Positions 34,990 through 44,880 of a DNA stretch of 64,000 nucleotides are shown one piece after another. The first letter of the stretch is position 1. Each line of letters opens with the position of its first letter. This DNA comes from Faecalicatena orotica (GTDB taxonomy: Bacteria > Bacillota > Clostridia > Lachnospirales > Lachnospiraceae). Below the pieces are notes generated by a model. The model ran no database searches and was not told the DNA's origin. It saw nothing but the letters and a program-made list of their open reading frames with translations. The stretch is taken from positions 186,001 through 250,000 of the forward strand of contig NZ_QGDL01000006.1 in assembly GCF_003149245.1 (NCBI RefSeq), written 5' to 3'. Both the position numbers and the translations under genes were made by a program.

Positions 34990-37822
34990 TGTCATCCTCC
35001 TTTTTCTTGTTGCAGCACCACGCCCTGAACGGCAGGCACATAAAGAGCGCGATCATTCCAGCGGCCAGTATGGCATCTCCCAGAATCCAGAACCACATCC
35101 AGTTTGAGAATCCGCCTTCGTATGTATACATATTCGGTGCCTCGCTGTTTGCATATACATACAGGATATTCTTTGCTGATTCTCTCATTTTTGTTACACC
35201 ATAACCGCTCTTCAATGTGGCAGACGTAAAGCCGCAGTCACCGCTGGCTTTTGTCAGCATCATGTCATTTCCAGCCCGGAGTGCATAGTCAGGGAGCATG
35301 TAATAGGAACCTCCCGGTCCTACACCATCTGTGATCACCTTCCCCTTCATCCCCCACTCATCACGTGGAAGTACGGTACATAATGCATAAGTTGCACCAC
35401 TCCATGAGGTTCCGATTCGTCCCAGTTCCGTCATAAGTCCGGTACATTCCCCTTGTTTCACTGCGAGTTCAAAAGGTCTTGCATACACCTCGCGAAGTGC
35501 CTGTTCATTGCACCAGTTTGCGACACCATCCCGGTTAGTATCCTGTGTATTCAGCAGGTAATGTTTCGCATATACATATACGCCCTGCCCCTGAAGCCCT
35601 GACACTTCTGCTGCCGCAAACATACCGGCATGGGTCGGGTCTTCTGAAAAGTATTCAAAGTTTCTTCCACCGAATGGAGAACGGTGTGTATTCATCGCAG
35701 GGGCATACAAACCGGCAATTCCCCAGTTGATTGCTTCCTGCCCATAGATGCTGCCCATTTTTTCAACGAGCTCCACATTCCATGTCATGCCCATCAGGAC
35801 TTCTGATACATATGTGTTCATTTTCAGTCCAAGATCATTAAAGCTGAATCCATTTAATCCCTGGGGGCCATCGATGTCGACCGTCTCTGGTTTTTCTATG
35901 GAGTCTATCTGCGGGGTGGACCACCCGGAATTTCCGCACAGTACTGTCAGCTCATCTAACGTAAGCTGGTCCATAAGGTCTTCCCACTTCTCATCGTCAT
36001 AGTCCAGACCGATCATGTCATTGATCGTCAATCCGTTGTCTGCCCCAAGTACAGGCATTTCCACGGAATCATCATCCATATCCATAACTGAAGATCCGGG
36101 GCCGTTAGCCTCTAATCTTGCCTTGACTTCCTCAGGAACAGAAGTCGGGTTCAGACGTCTTTCCACCTTCGGAAATGTTCCGGCAAAATCTGCACGGCTT
36201 AAATAGGTCATGTTTGTCTCCAGTGTTGCTGCGTCCTGAAATTCATCCTGCACTACAGCCGCCGTTTCATCTGTAGATCTCTTGCCGTCGTTTTCCTCGT
36301 TGTAAATAATCTGTCCGGCCAGATCATAAGTAAAGCTCTGTCCTTCCTTTACTGTATGTGCATCTGTACGCAGTGTAAATGTATAAGTACCTTCATCCAT
36401 CACATAACATCCATTTCCTTTTTCATCAAAGGATGCCATATCATCGAATACCATTGTCAGTTCCAGTGTCTGGGACTCACCCGGCTGAAGTTCATCTGTC
36501 TTGGCAAACGCTCCCAGATTTACTGCCGATTTCTCAATTCCACCCTTTGTATACGGTGCGCTGTAGTATAATTGGACGACATCTTTGCCGGCCGTATCCC
36601 CTGTATTGGTTACTTCCACCTTGCAGGTAATATTGCCCCCCTGCCCGTCAACCTGTGAATCCATAAGTTTCCAGTCGAAGGTAGTATAGCTTAGTCCATA
36701 TCCGAACGGATACTGTACGATGCTGTCATAGTTTTTATAATCATAGGTTGTATCCCCGACTGTAACCACAGTGCCGTCCGCTGCTGCCGTCTCATACCAG
36801 CGGTAGCCTGTATAAATATTTTCCTCGAAATAGAAATATTTATTGGACATATTTGTATCATAGTCCGTGTAAGTGCAGTCTCCCATATTATAATAGGAAG
36901 GAGCACTCTTTAAATCGTATGCATAGGTATCAACCAGATGGCCGCTCGGATTCACGGTTCCCATCAGAACATCGGCAACACCTCTCAGGCCGGTTGCCCC
37001 CGGTCCCGCGATCTGAAGTGCCGCGTCAATCCCTTCGTCTTCGAGAAAACCAAGTTCCATTGCATGAGAGGAATTAATCAATACGATTACATTTTCGAAG
37101 TTTCCTTTCACCAGATCCAGCAATTCCTGCTCACAGCTCTGGATCTCCAGATAGTGTTTCCCTTCGTCACCGCCCACATCTGTATACTCACTCATATCCA
37201 GCGGGCAGTCCTGTCCTTCTCCGCCTACACGTGAAAGAACTACTACCGCGGTATTGCTGAATTCCTTTGCTGTATCAATATGTCCGGACACATCCGTACA
37301 CTTGCTGTCATAAACAGAAAAATCTGCGCCGTCCGGATTAAAGACATCCCACTCCGCGCTTTCCGTGTATTTCCCGGAATAATAATCCCAAAGGTCCTCA
37401 TTAATCGTAAGCCCTTCATTTTCAAAGGATTCCTTCAAGGTCTCATTCTCCGCACTTCCGCTTGTGGTCCCGCTTCCGGCACCGCCATATACAATATCGA
37501 CGCTTCGGTACCCGAATACATTGATTTTGTCGGTATCCATCGGAAGTGCATTGTCCGTATTCTTCAGGAGCGTCACCCCTTCCGATGCTGCTTCCTTCGT
37601 AATATCACGTGCCTCATTAAAGGTGGCCGTCTTTTCTTCTTCTGATGCCTCTGAACTGTTTCCCCCGGTCACCTGCTTATTCAGGTTCCAGTAATATGTG
37701 ATCGTATCTGCATACCGTGACAGACCGATATTTGCGACGATCATGATAATCATCAGCAGCGACACTGCAATGGAGCCGATGACTCCGAATTTCTTTTTAA
37801 CAGGATGCATCCATTTTTTCAT
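34982..37822 (-). CDS. Double membrane-anchored GH3 glycosidase with permuted domain order
   Basis: This 946-residue protein has a membrane helix at about 13-33 and another at about 906-928. The GH3 domains are in reverse order. The (alpha/beta)6 C-domain comes first (about 75-380, candidate acid/base Glu202 in SRVGGEGQD), then a fibronectin-III-like domain (about 395-500), then the TIM-barrel N-domain (about 610-880) with KHY at 753 and nucleophile Asp832 in VITDGVGPGG. Permuted GH3 enzymes are known in Ruminococcus albus and relatives; anchoring at both ends is unusual. It is likely a surface beta-glycosidase, controlled by the LytTR system upstream. Confidence 0.9.
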   Translation of the reverse strand: MKKWMHPVKKKFGVIGSIAVSLLMIIMIVANIGLSRYADTITYYWNLNKQVTGGNSSEASEEEKTATFNEARDITKEAASEGVTLLKNTDNALPMDTDKINVFGYRSVDIVYGGAGSGTTSGSAENETLKESFENEGLTINEDLWDYYSGKYTESAEWDVFNPDGADFSVYDSKCTDVSGHIDTAKEFSNTAVVVLSRVGGEGQDCPLDMSEYTDVGGDEGKHYLEIQSCEQELLDLVKGNFENVIVLINSSHAMELGFLEDEGIDAALQIAGPGATGLRGVADVLMGTVNPSGHLVDTYAYDLKSAPSYYNMGDCTYTDYDTNMSNKYFYFEENIYTGYRWYETAAADGTVVTVGDTTYDYKNYDSIVQYPFGYGLSYTTFDWKLMDSQVDGQGGNITCKVEVTNTGDTAGKDVVQLYYSAPYTKGGIEKSAVNLGAFAKTDELQPGESQTLELTMVFDDMASFDEKGNGCYVMDEGTYTFTLRTDAHTVKEGQSFTYDLAGQIIYNEENDGKRSTDETAAVVQDEFQDAATLETNMTYLSRADFAGTFPKVERRLNPTSVPEEVKARLEANGPGSSVMDMDDDSVEMPVLGADNGLTINDMIGLDYDDEKWEDLMDQLTLDELTVLCGNSGWSTPQIDSIEKPETVDIDGPQGLNGFSFNDLGLKMNTYVSEVLMGMTWNVELVEKMGSIYGQEAINWGIAGLYAPAMNTHRSPFGGRNFEYFSEDPTHAGMFAAAEVSGLQGQGVYVYAKHYLLNTQDTNRDGVANWCNEQALREVYARPFELAVKQGECTGLMTELGRIGTSWSGATYALCTVLPRDEWGMKGKVITDGVGPGGSYYMLPDYALRAGNDMMLTKASGDCGFTSATLKSGYGVTKMRESAKNILYVYANSEAPNMYTYEGGFSNWMWFWILGDAILAAGMIALFMCLPFRAWCCNKKKEDDNE

Positions 37823-37894
37823 TGTGTTTCCTCCTCATCCATTTTTTCATTTGCTTTTCCACCCGTTTTTCTCCTTTCTTTACTTGATGAGGAG

Positions 37895-37923
37895 AGTATA
37901 TTAAATGTAAAACACATACGCAA
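37895..37923 (-). promoter_or_regulatory. Predicted promoter of the GH3 operon
   Basis: On the minus strand TTGCGT (37918-37923) and TATACT (37895-37900) are 17 bp apart, just downstream of the phased repeats at 37946-37996. Confidence 0.6.
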
Positions 37924-37945
37924 TATTTCTGACACCAACGGATTT

Positions 37946-37996
37946 TAGCTGGTACAAAAACAAATTCAGCCGGTACAACTGGTACACATAACGGTA
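37946..37996 (-). promoter_or_regulatory. LytTR-type operator array, three repeats at 21-bp spacing
   Basis: Minus-strand repeats TACCGTTAT (37988-37996), TACCGGCTG (37967-37975) and TACCAGCTA (37946-37954) start exactly 21 bp apart. An extra TACCAGTTG lies at 37976-37984. Nine-base direct repeats with 12-base spacers are the classical LytTR layout. The LytTR regulator is encoded directly upstream. Confidence 0.7.
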
Positions 37997-38036
37997 TGAT
38001 TTGCACTTGACAATGACAAATTTTTTTCATAGAAAA

Positions 38037-38068
38037 GCAGCATAATCTTCCTTAGAAAATTATGCTGC
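38037..38068 (-). terminator. Terminator overlapping the response regulator stop
   Basis: GCAGCATAAT and ATTATGCTGC, a perfect 10-bp stem, span the last codons of the LytTR regulator gene, then TTTTCT follows on the minus strand. It separates the two-component genes from the GH3 promoter. Confidence 0.8.
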
Positions 38069-38789
38069 CTTCATTCTTCATCAGTTCCATATAATAATCC
38101 TTCACTTCTGCTGCCTTCCGCCTGCTCATCGGAAGGCTCATCCCATTATCCAGAACCACATCATTCTCTTTAAATACCTGGATGTGTTTATAGTTCACAA
38201 GATATCCCTTATGGATACGGATAAAACCATAATCCTTAAATTCTTCCTCCAGCTCCTGCATCTGCTTTCTGACTGCAAGAGGCTTCTCCCGGCCCGCTAT
38301 ATAGAACTGCTGGTATTTCCTGGCCCCCTCAATGAACAAAATATCTTCTATATTGACCGTCTCGGTCTGGTCCTTCAGCTGGAGTACAACCCGGCTCTCC
38401 TTTCCGTCTTCCCTCTGATCCAGATACCCGCCGAGGACCTGCGGGATATCTTCCAGAAAATGATTCTTACGGATAAACCCGTATGGGTTAACCCGGAGGG
38501 AATCAAACACCTTGTCCTCCCTGCTGGAAACATAGATGATATCGACCTTATTCCTTTGTCCACGCAGCTTCTTTCCAAATGCAATTCCATCCACAACAGG
38601 CATATCAATATCCAGAAGAAGCAGATCGAAGGAAACCTCCCTCATCTTCTTTTCCAGACTTTCCGCGTTTATAAAGGTACGGACCTCCCCTTGCACTTTT
38701 TTCTCCTGCAGTACCTTCCCAATAGCCTCTTTGATCACATCCAGGGCAAATGTCTCGTCATCACAGACGGCAATTCTCAGTTTTTCCAC
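38052..38789 (-). CDS. LytTR-family response regulator, AgrA/VirR type
   Basis: This 245-residue regulator has a receiver domain (AVCDDE; phospho-acceptor in LLLDIDMPVVDG; Ser/Thr in YVSSRED) and a C-terminal LytTR DNA-binding domain (EDILFIEGARKYQQFYI, then FIRIHKGYLVNYKHI). It lies 2 bp after its kinase gene. The phased TACC repeats between it and the GH3 gene are the probable target. Confidence 0.93.
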   Translation of the reverse strand: MEKLRIAVCDDETFALDVIKEAIGKVLQEKKVQGEVRTFINAESLEKKMREVSFDLLLLDIDMPVVDGIAFGKKLRGQRNKVDIIYVSSREDKVFDSLRVNPYGFIRKNHFLEDIPQVLGGYLDQREDGKESRVVLQLKDQTETVNIEDILFIEGARKYQQFYIAGREKPLAVRKQMQELEEEFKDYGFIRIHKGYLVNYKHIQVFKENDVVLDNGMSLPMSRRKAAEVKDYYMELMKNEGSIIF

Positions 38790-38791
38790 TC

Positions 38792-40150
38792 TTACTCTCC
38801 CTTTTGCCTTATGGCCGCTTCTTTTTCCATCTGCAGCATCACATCTGCGGTAAATACGGAATCCGTTACCTTGTATTTTACATGACCATGATACTTCTGT
38901 GCAATCATATCTACTACTTTTGTACCGTAACCATGCACTTTTTTATTTCGTTTCGTACTCTCCAGCTTCAGCCGCTCTTTTACGGACATACTGTCGTCCA
39001 CGGGATTTTTTACGGTAATAAACAGATAAGCTCCCTTTGCCTCCATTTCCAGAGTGATAACCGGCCGGTCGAATTTCCCGGCATCACATGCCTCAATCGC
39101 ATTGTTCAGGAGATTAAACAAAAGACTACATAACTCTGCGTCTTTAAACGGAAGTCTCTCTGGAATGATAATTCTGGTTTTCAGCGTAATTCCATGCGAT
39201 CTGGCAGAAGACGCCTCATAATTAGCAATGGTATTCACTACTGTATTGCCACAGTTTACATACTGGTACAATTCTGCATTCTGGGAAAAACTGTTGTTTA
39301 AAAAGTCTTCCAGCTTGTCATACTCTTTCTTCTCAAGTAGTGCCTTCAGGTACATATCATGGTTCTTAATCTCATGGCGGATTGTGCTCATTTCCTCATA
39401 TATATTTTTGGTGGCCTCATACATCTCATGATCGACCTCCGCCTTTCTCTGCATCGCCACCAATTCCATATTCTGCACATATTCTCTGGAGATCATATAG
39501 AACATATAATACCCCAGAAGTTCCAGAAGCCAGAAACTAAGGCTGATAATCACATTGTATGCCACGGTCCCTTTCAACAGTGTTTCAGCCAGCAGGGCAT
39601 ACGCAATCTGTGAGATGCCTGCAAGGGCGGAGATTGCCACCATCAGGATCACTCCTGATTTAGGTGTATAAGAGAAAGACTCCGTTGAAAATCTTTTTAA
39701 AAACCATGCCATGAAGAAAAACAGCAGGATACTTAAAATAGCCGTTATCCCCAGATATCCGTATGATGAATATCCAAGGCCGTTAAAAAAATCCCCCCAG
39801 GGTTCCGAGATAACTACATTGAGAAATGCCGCCGAATAGTATACGCTGCACATCACGATTCTGGTGGATAGCCGGTACTTACTCCGGAACACGGCATAAC
39901 ACACCAGAAAAACGAGTAAAGAGAGCCAGTCTTTACTCGTTGAACCGATCAGCATATAGATGACGCTGTTCAGGAGAAACATCACGACAGCACATACTGC
40001 AGTCTCCGCTGCCTTTTTTAAGGTTCCTTTTATAGAAAGTTTTATATCATTCAGCATCAGGATGGCAGCCGCCATGTAGGCAAGCTGGGTTACTATGTAG
40101 GATTTTCCGTAGACCTGTTCAATAAAATAAATCTGAAAATATTCTGACAT
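38792..40150 (-). CDS. GHKL-type sensor histidine kinase, AgrC-like
   Basis: This 452-residue kinase has six to seven membrane helices in residues 15-225 and a coiled linker. The phospho-acceptor region is IYEEMSTIRHEIKNHDMYLKALLE, and a GHKL ATPase domain has the N-box SLLFNLLNNAIEAC and KRNKKVHGYGTKVVDMIA. Such kinases often sense peptides or cell-surface cues. It is the first gene of the pair. The partner GH3 operon suggests carbohydrate or envelope sensing, which is inference. Confidence 0.9.
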   Translation of the reverse strand: MSEYFQIYFIEQVYGKSYIVTQLAYMAAAILMLNDIKLSIKGTLKKAAETAVCAVVMFLLNSVIYMLIGSTSKDWLSLLVFLVCYAVFRSKYRLSTRIVMCSVYYSAAFLNVVISEPWGDFFNGLGYSSYGYLGITAILSILLFFFMAWFLKRFSTESFSYTPKSGVILMVAISALAGISQIAYALLAETLLKGTVAYNVIISLSFWLLELLGYYMFYMISREYVQNMELVAMQRKAEVDHEMYEATKNIYEEMSTIRHEIKNHDMYLKALLEKKEYDKLEDFLNNSFSQNAELYQYVNCGNTVVNTIANYEASSARSHGITLKTRIIIPERLPFKDAELCSLLFNLLNNAIEACDAGKFDRPVITLEMEAKGAYLFITVKNPVDDSMSVKERLKLESTKRNKKVHGYGTKVVDMIAQKYHGHVKYKVTDSVFTADVMLQMEKEAAIRQKGE

Positions 40151-40234
40151 AAACTGGGTGTCCTTTACGGTGATTTTGTTATATCATATACCCTGAATAC
40201 ACCGTCGGTCAATATTTCATCTTATGATTAAAGC

Positions 40235-40984
40235 CTACAGCCCCAACATTTTTTTGATGCCGCCTTCATTCAGCATCTGAACCGTCTCGAATTTCCCGTC
40301 CCGGAATACCGCCCAGTTATTAAAGATTCCGGGTACATTTTTTGCCTTATCCAGACTGTCCACTGCAATCAGATTTAACGGTACATTGTGTCTTTCACAT
40401 GTATCTTTTACCTGTAAAACACTGTTTTTGATAAACGGGCACTGCATGCCGTAATAGATCGTCAGCTCTTTCTCTTCCGTCTCCATTTTCTTTGCACGCT
40501 CAGATAAATGCGGTTTCGTCCCGTCAAACGACAGTGCCAGTAACTCATAGTCACCTGCAGCAGTATCCACTGTTTCAAATCCAAATTTCGCCATAAATTT
40601 CTTATCTGTCAGATAAGGCTTTTTCTTTTTGGAGCTGAGTACACAGACCCCCGATTTCCCCTGTGCCTTTGCGTCACTGATACAATATTCCAACAGTGAT
40701 TTGGCATACCCGTTCCCTTTGTATGACCCAGATACCCAAAGGCAGTAAATATACAAATAATTAGCTCCATACACCGGGACCCATGCCGTCTCAAGCGGTG
40801 CATATTCAATAAATACTTTTCCCTTTGTATCGAGCTTGCGGAAAACATGTCCCTCTGCAAGCCGCTCCTGCAGCCATTGCTTTTTAGCCGCTACGCCACC
40901 CTGATGCTTTTTATCCGCTATTGCACAGCACAGGTGCTCATTCTCAAGATTATCCGCGGTTATATTTACGAATTGTTCGTCCAT
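40235..40984 (-). CDS. GNAT acetyltransferase with C-terminal YoaP domain
   Basis: This 249-residue protein has an N-terminal GNAT domain (YCLWVSGSYKGNGYAKSLLEYC is the acetyl-CoA loop; FMAKFGFETVD follows). The YoaP-like thioredoxin-fold domain after residue 165 has YYGMQCPF with one Cys and ends KFETVQMLNEGGIKKML. The substrate is unknown. The gene carries copy B of the 34-bp repeat at 40485-40518. A TGACAT-N3-ATGTCA operator at 41054-41068 lies upstream, so the WYL regulator may control it. Confidence 0.88.
   Translation of the reverse strand: MDEQFVNITADNLENEHLCCAIADKKHQGGVAAKKQWLQERLAEGHVFRKLDTKGKVFIEYAPLETAWVPVYGANYLYIYCLWVSGSYKGNGYAKSLLEYCISDAKAQGKSGVCVLSSKKKKPYLTDKKFMAKFGFETVDTAAGDYELLALSFDGTKPHLSERAKKMETEEKELTIYYGMQCPFIKNSVLQVKDTCERHNVPLNLIAVDSLDKAKNVPGIFNNWAVFRDGKFETVQMLNEGGIKKMLGL
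40485..40518. repeat. 34-bp perfect direct repeat, copy B
   Basis: Part of the GNAT-YoaP coding sequence (residues about 156-166, TKPHLSERAKK). It is identical to 33418-33451 in the IS66 remnant. Confidence 0.9.
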
Positions 40985-41053
40985 ACCAGTCTCCCTTTGT
41001 CTACTTAATTTGATTTGCTGTTATTTTACAACTTCAGTATAATCCATATATGT

Positions 41054-41068
41054 TGACATCTTATGTCA
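41054..41068. promoter_or_regulatory. WYL-regulator operator candidate upstream of the GNAT gene
   Basis: TGACAT-CTT-ATGTCA is a perfect 6-bp dyad with three central bases. Together with the following ATGGTTTAT it matches the copy at 42104-42118 in opposite orientation. It lies 70 bp before the GNAT start and just inside the end of the WYL gene. Confidence 0.6.
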
Positions 41069-41962
41069 TGGTTTATTTTTTTCGAATATCTTTTTTGCTT
41101 CATTTGAGATGACCTCACGCAGATATGCGGGCTCTACTACATCCACCTGTGCCCCGAAGGAAAGCAGATAGCCTGTAAGCCAGTCATCCTCAGGCATTTC
41201 TGCTGCGGCAATAAGAGTCCCGTCTTCCTGTTCCTCTATTTCTCCGGGATCAAACTCATCATATACCCGGTATGCCATGTTCTTTGGGAAACGCAGTATG
41301 ATCTTGTTGTAACTAAAATTCTGTGCATCCTCACAATCCGGAAAAGGGACAGGAATGAACCGCCGTCCTGTCGGTTCCAGTTCAATCATACGGTTCAGCT
41401 TAAAGATTCGAAAGTCTTCCTTCTCTGTACAATATGCCTTTACATACCATTCTTTTGCTTTATATAGAAGCTTAAGAGGATTGATTTCTCTTTTTGATCT
41501 CATACCGGAGGCCCCTGCATAGACGATGGATACTGTCTCATGATTTACAACGGCATCCTTCAGCTTTTCAAATCTGGCGTTATCCTTCGTTTTTCTTCCC
41601 CAGCGTGAAAAATCTACTTCAAACCAATTATCAGACTGAATTTGAAAAAGCGCGGACAGCTTAGTCATCATTTCCTTTTCATAGACATGGTCCAGAACGG
41701 ACAAGCTTTGTAATGAGGATAATAACTCCTGCTTTTCCTGATCCGATAACAAAGCATGATCAAGTACATAATTATCCAATAAGTAAATTCCGCCGTTCCT
41801 TCCTGTCTCGGCATAAACAGGAATCCCCGCATTGCTCAGGGCATCGATATCCCTGTAAATCGTCCTGACCGACACTTCAAACTCCCTTGCCAGCTCCGGC
41901 GCTGCTGCATGTCCTTTGCTAAGTAAATAGTATACGATCTTAAACAGCCTGCTTTCATTCAT
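41066..41962 (-). CDS. YafY-type HTH/WYL transcriptional regulator
   Basis: This 298-residue regulator has an N-terminal winged helix (AAPELAREFEVSVRTIYRDIDALSNAGIPV). A WYL ligand-sensing domain (REINPLKLLYKAKEWYVKAYCTEKEDFRIFKLNRM) and a C-terminal WCX segment (LLSFGAQVDVVEP) follow. The ATG at 41962 follows GGAGGTGATTG; the longer frame reaching 42109 has no site. Matching dyads before this gene and before the next gene suggest autoregulation and control of GNAT-YoaP. Confidence 0.88.
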   Translation of the reverse strand: MNESRLFKIVYYLLSKGHAAAPELAREFEVSVRTIYRDIDALSNAGIPVYAETGRNGGIYLLDNYVLDHALLSDQEKQELLSSLQSLSVLDHVYEKEMMTKLSALFQIQSDNWFEVDFSRWGRKTKDNARFEKLKDAVVNHETVSIVYAGASGMRSKREINPLKLLYKAKEWYVKAYCTEKEDFRIFKLNRMIELEPTGRRFIPVPFPDCEDAQNFSYNKIILRFPKNMAYRVYDEFDPGEIEEQEDGTLIAAAEMPEDDWLTGYLLSFGAQVDVVEPAYLREVISNEAKKIFEKNKP

Positions 41963-42103
41963 AACATCAATCACCTCCATTTTCGGGTACCCCCTCCAAT
42001 TTTCAAATGCGGGGAAAAAACCGCAAGAATACTGTATTTTACCATAAGGCTGTAAAATACTGAACTTTTTATAACATTTAATTACATTATAGCAGATAAA
42101 CCA

Positions 42104-42118
42104 TGACATCGTATGTCA
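42104..42118. promoter_or_regulatory. WYL-regulator operator candidate in the WYL gene promoter
   Basis: TGACAT-CGT-ATGTCA lies just upstream of a minus-strand TATAAT (42086-42091) and covers the -35 region, a position suited to autorepression. Confidence 0.6.
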
Positions 42119-42224
42119 AGTTAATTACATCTTCCGCCAGTTAAGCCCCATCCCGCGAATTGATACGCTGCCCCCGTTTAGAGTCTCCCCAGTGGGCATT
42201 CTATCCCCTCGGCCGGATGCAGCA

Positions 42225-42516
42225 GCTGAAAAACCGGGACGCCAGCCCCACGCCGGGGGCACCTGTGCTGTTTTAAAAGCCCTAAAGTTTACGTTAGAGC
42301 TCCTTAAGACAAAAACAGAAAAAATGACGGGCAGAATTTGACGTTTCACGGGAAATTCTGAAGCGACTTAAAACCCGAAATTATCAAATTTTGGGGTGCA
42401 TGTCGCTGGACCGCCATTTTCTCTGTTTTTGTCTTTAGGAGCTCTTACGTAAATGATGTGGACTTTAAAACAGCACAGGTGCTCCCGGCGTGGGGCTGGC
42501 TTCCCGGTTTTTCAGC
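42225..42516. repeat. Long imperfect inverted repeat (102-nt arms, 88-nt centre)
   Basis: Arms 42225-42326 and 42415-42516 match as reverse complements at 90 of 102 positions without gaps (hand alignment). The centre holds further short dyads (CAGAATTT/AAATTCTG and AGCGAC/GTCGCT). No convincing gene lies in it. It occupies most of the 600-bp gap between the 3' end of eno and the WYL gene. It may be a MITE-like element, a structured RNA or a strong eno 3' hairpin. Confidence 0.85.
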
Positions 42517-42562
42517 GTCCCCTTTCCCAGCCAAGACTAAAGCTTGCCAACTAACTCCAAAT

Positions 42563-43882
<1,320 letters not shown>

Positions 43883-43993
43883 TTATCTTTTCTTAATGCG
43901 TTGACTTTTGATATTCACGGCGTTACAATGCGGTTAGGTTTACAGGGGATGCAATGGCTCCCCGAAATAATGTATATAGTGGGGATTATACAA

Positions 43994-44836
43994 ATGAACG
44001 GAAAAGTGAAACATTTTCTATTATTAACAGGCAGTACACTGATCATGTCTGTCGGAACCTATTTTTTTAAGTTTACAAACAATTTTACGTTCGGAGGCAT
44101 AACAGGTCTCGCTGTCCTGGTTGCCAAGACCGGATTCATGTCTGCCAGTGACTTTACATTTGTCATGAATATGATATTGTTGGTCATTGGCTTTCTTGTG
44201 TTAGGAAAGAAATTTGCCGCAAAAACGGCATACTGCAGTATTCTTCTCTCCGTCACACTATCTGTTCTCGAACGTGTCTATCCGATGTCACATCCATTGA
44301 CCGACCAGCCCATGCTGGAGCTGTGTTTTGCAATCGCACTTCCTTCTCTGGGATCTGCAATTTTATTTAATATTGGTTCTTCCAGCGGAGGTACCGATAT
44401 CATTGCCATGATCCTGAAAAAGTATTCCAGCTTTGATATCGGCCGCGCACTTCTCGTAACTGATATCCTGATTACTGTGGCGGGCTGCTTTATGTTTGAC
44501 ATTAAAACAGGGCTGTATTCCTTCCTCGGCCTTGCAATTCGCTCGTTCATGATCGATAACTTTATTGAAAGCTTTAACCTTTCTAAATATTTTAATGTAG
44601 TCTGCGATACGCCTGAGCCAATCTGTGACTTCATCGTCCATACACTTGGCCGCAGTGCCACCGTATGCCTGGCACAGGGTGCATTTTCCGGTAAAGATAA
44701 GTATATCATCTTTACCGCGCTCAACCGGCCGCAGGCTATAAAGCTTCGTAACTTCATCAAGGAAAACCAGCCGGAAGCATTTATCCTCATATCCAATACG
44801 AGTGAAATTATCGGAAAAGGATTTCATAGTATATAA
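43994..44836 (+). CDS. yitT: YitT family membrane protein (DUF161/DUF2179)
   Basis: This 280-residue protein has five to six membrane helices, including the family motif GGITGLAVLVAK, then a soluble C-terminal DUF2179 domain (VVCDTPEPICDFIVHTLGRSAT; IIFTALNRPQAIKLR). Its role is unknown; YitT-like proteins are common, often multi-copy, in Firmicutes. The start at 43994 is the first Met before the membrane segments; its site (GTGGGGA) is weak and an upstream start at 43901 is possible. Confidence 0.85.
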   Translation: MNGKVKHFLLLTGSTLIMSVGTYFFKFTNNFTFGGITGLAVLVAKTGFMSASDFTFVMNMILLVIGFLVLGKKFAAKTAYCSILLSVTLSVLERVYPMSHPLTDQPMLELCFAIALPSLGSAILFNIGSSSGGTDIIAMILKKYSSFDIGRALLVTDILITVAGCFMFDIKTGLYSFLGLAIRSFMIDNFIESFNLSKYFNVVCDTPEPICDFIVHTLGRSATVCLAQGAFSGKDKYIIFTALNRPQAIKLRNFIKENQPEAFILISNTSEIIGKGFHSI

Positions 44837-44880
44837 GGATACAAAACGACTCAACATATTTGAATTAAAGGAGATTTTTA

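Noticed and set aside
37823-38051. GH3 upstream repeats considered as a short CRISPR-like array
   Set aside because: The repeats are nine bases with fixed 12-base spacers, next to a LytTR gene, and fit a regulator operator better.
42125-42349. 74-residue minus-strand frame in the long inverted repeat
   Set aside because: It is an open frame produced by the GC-rich arm, with no ribosome site or conserved motif.
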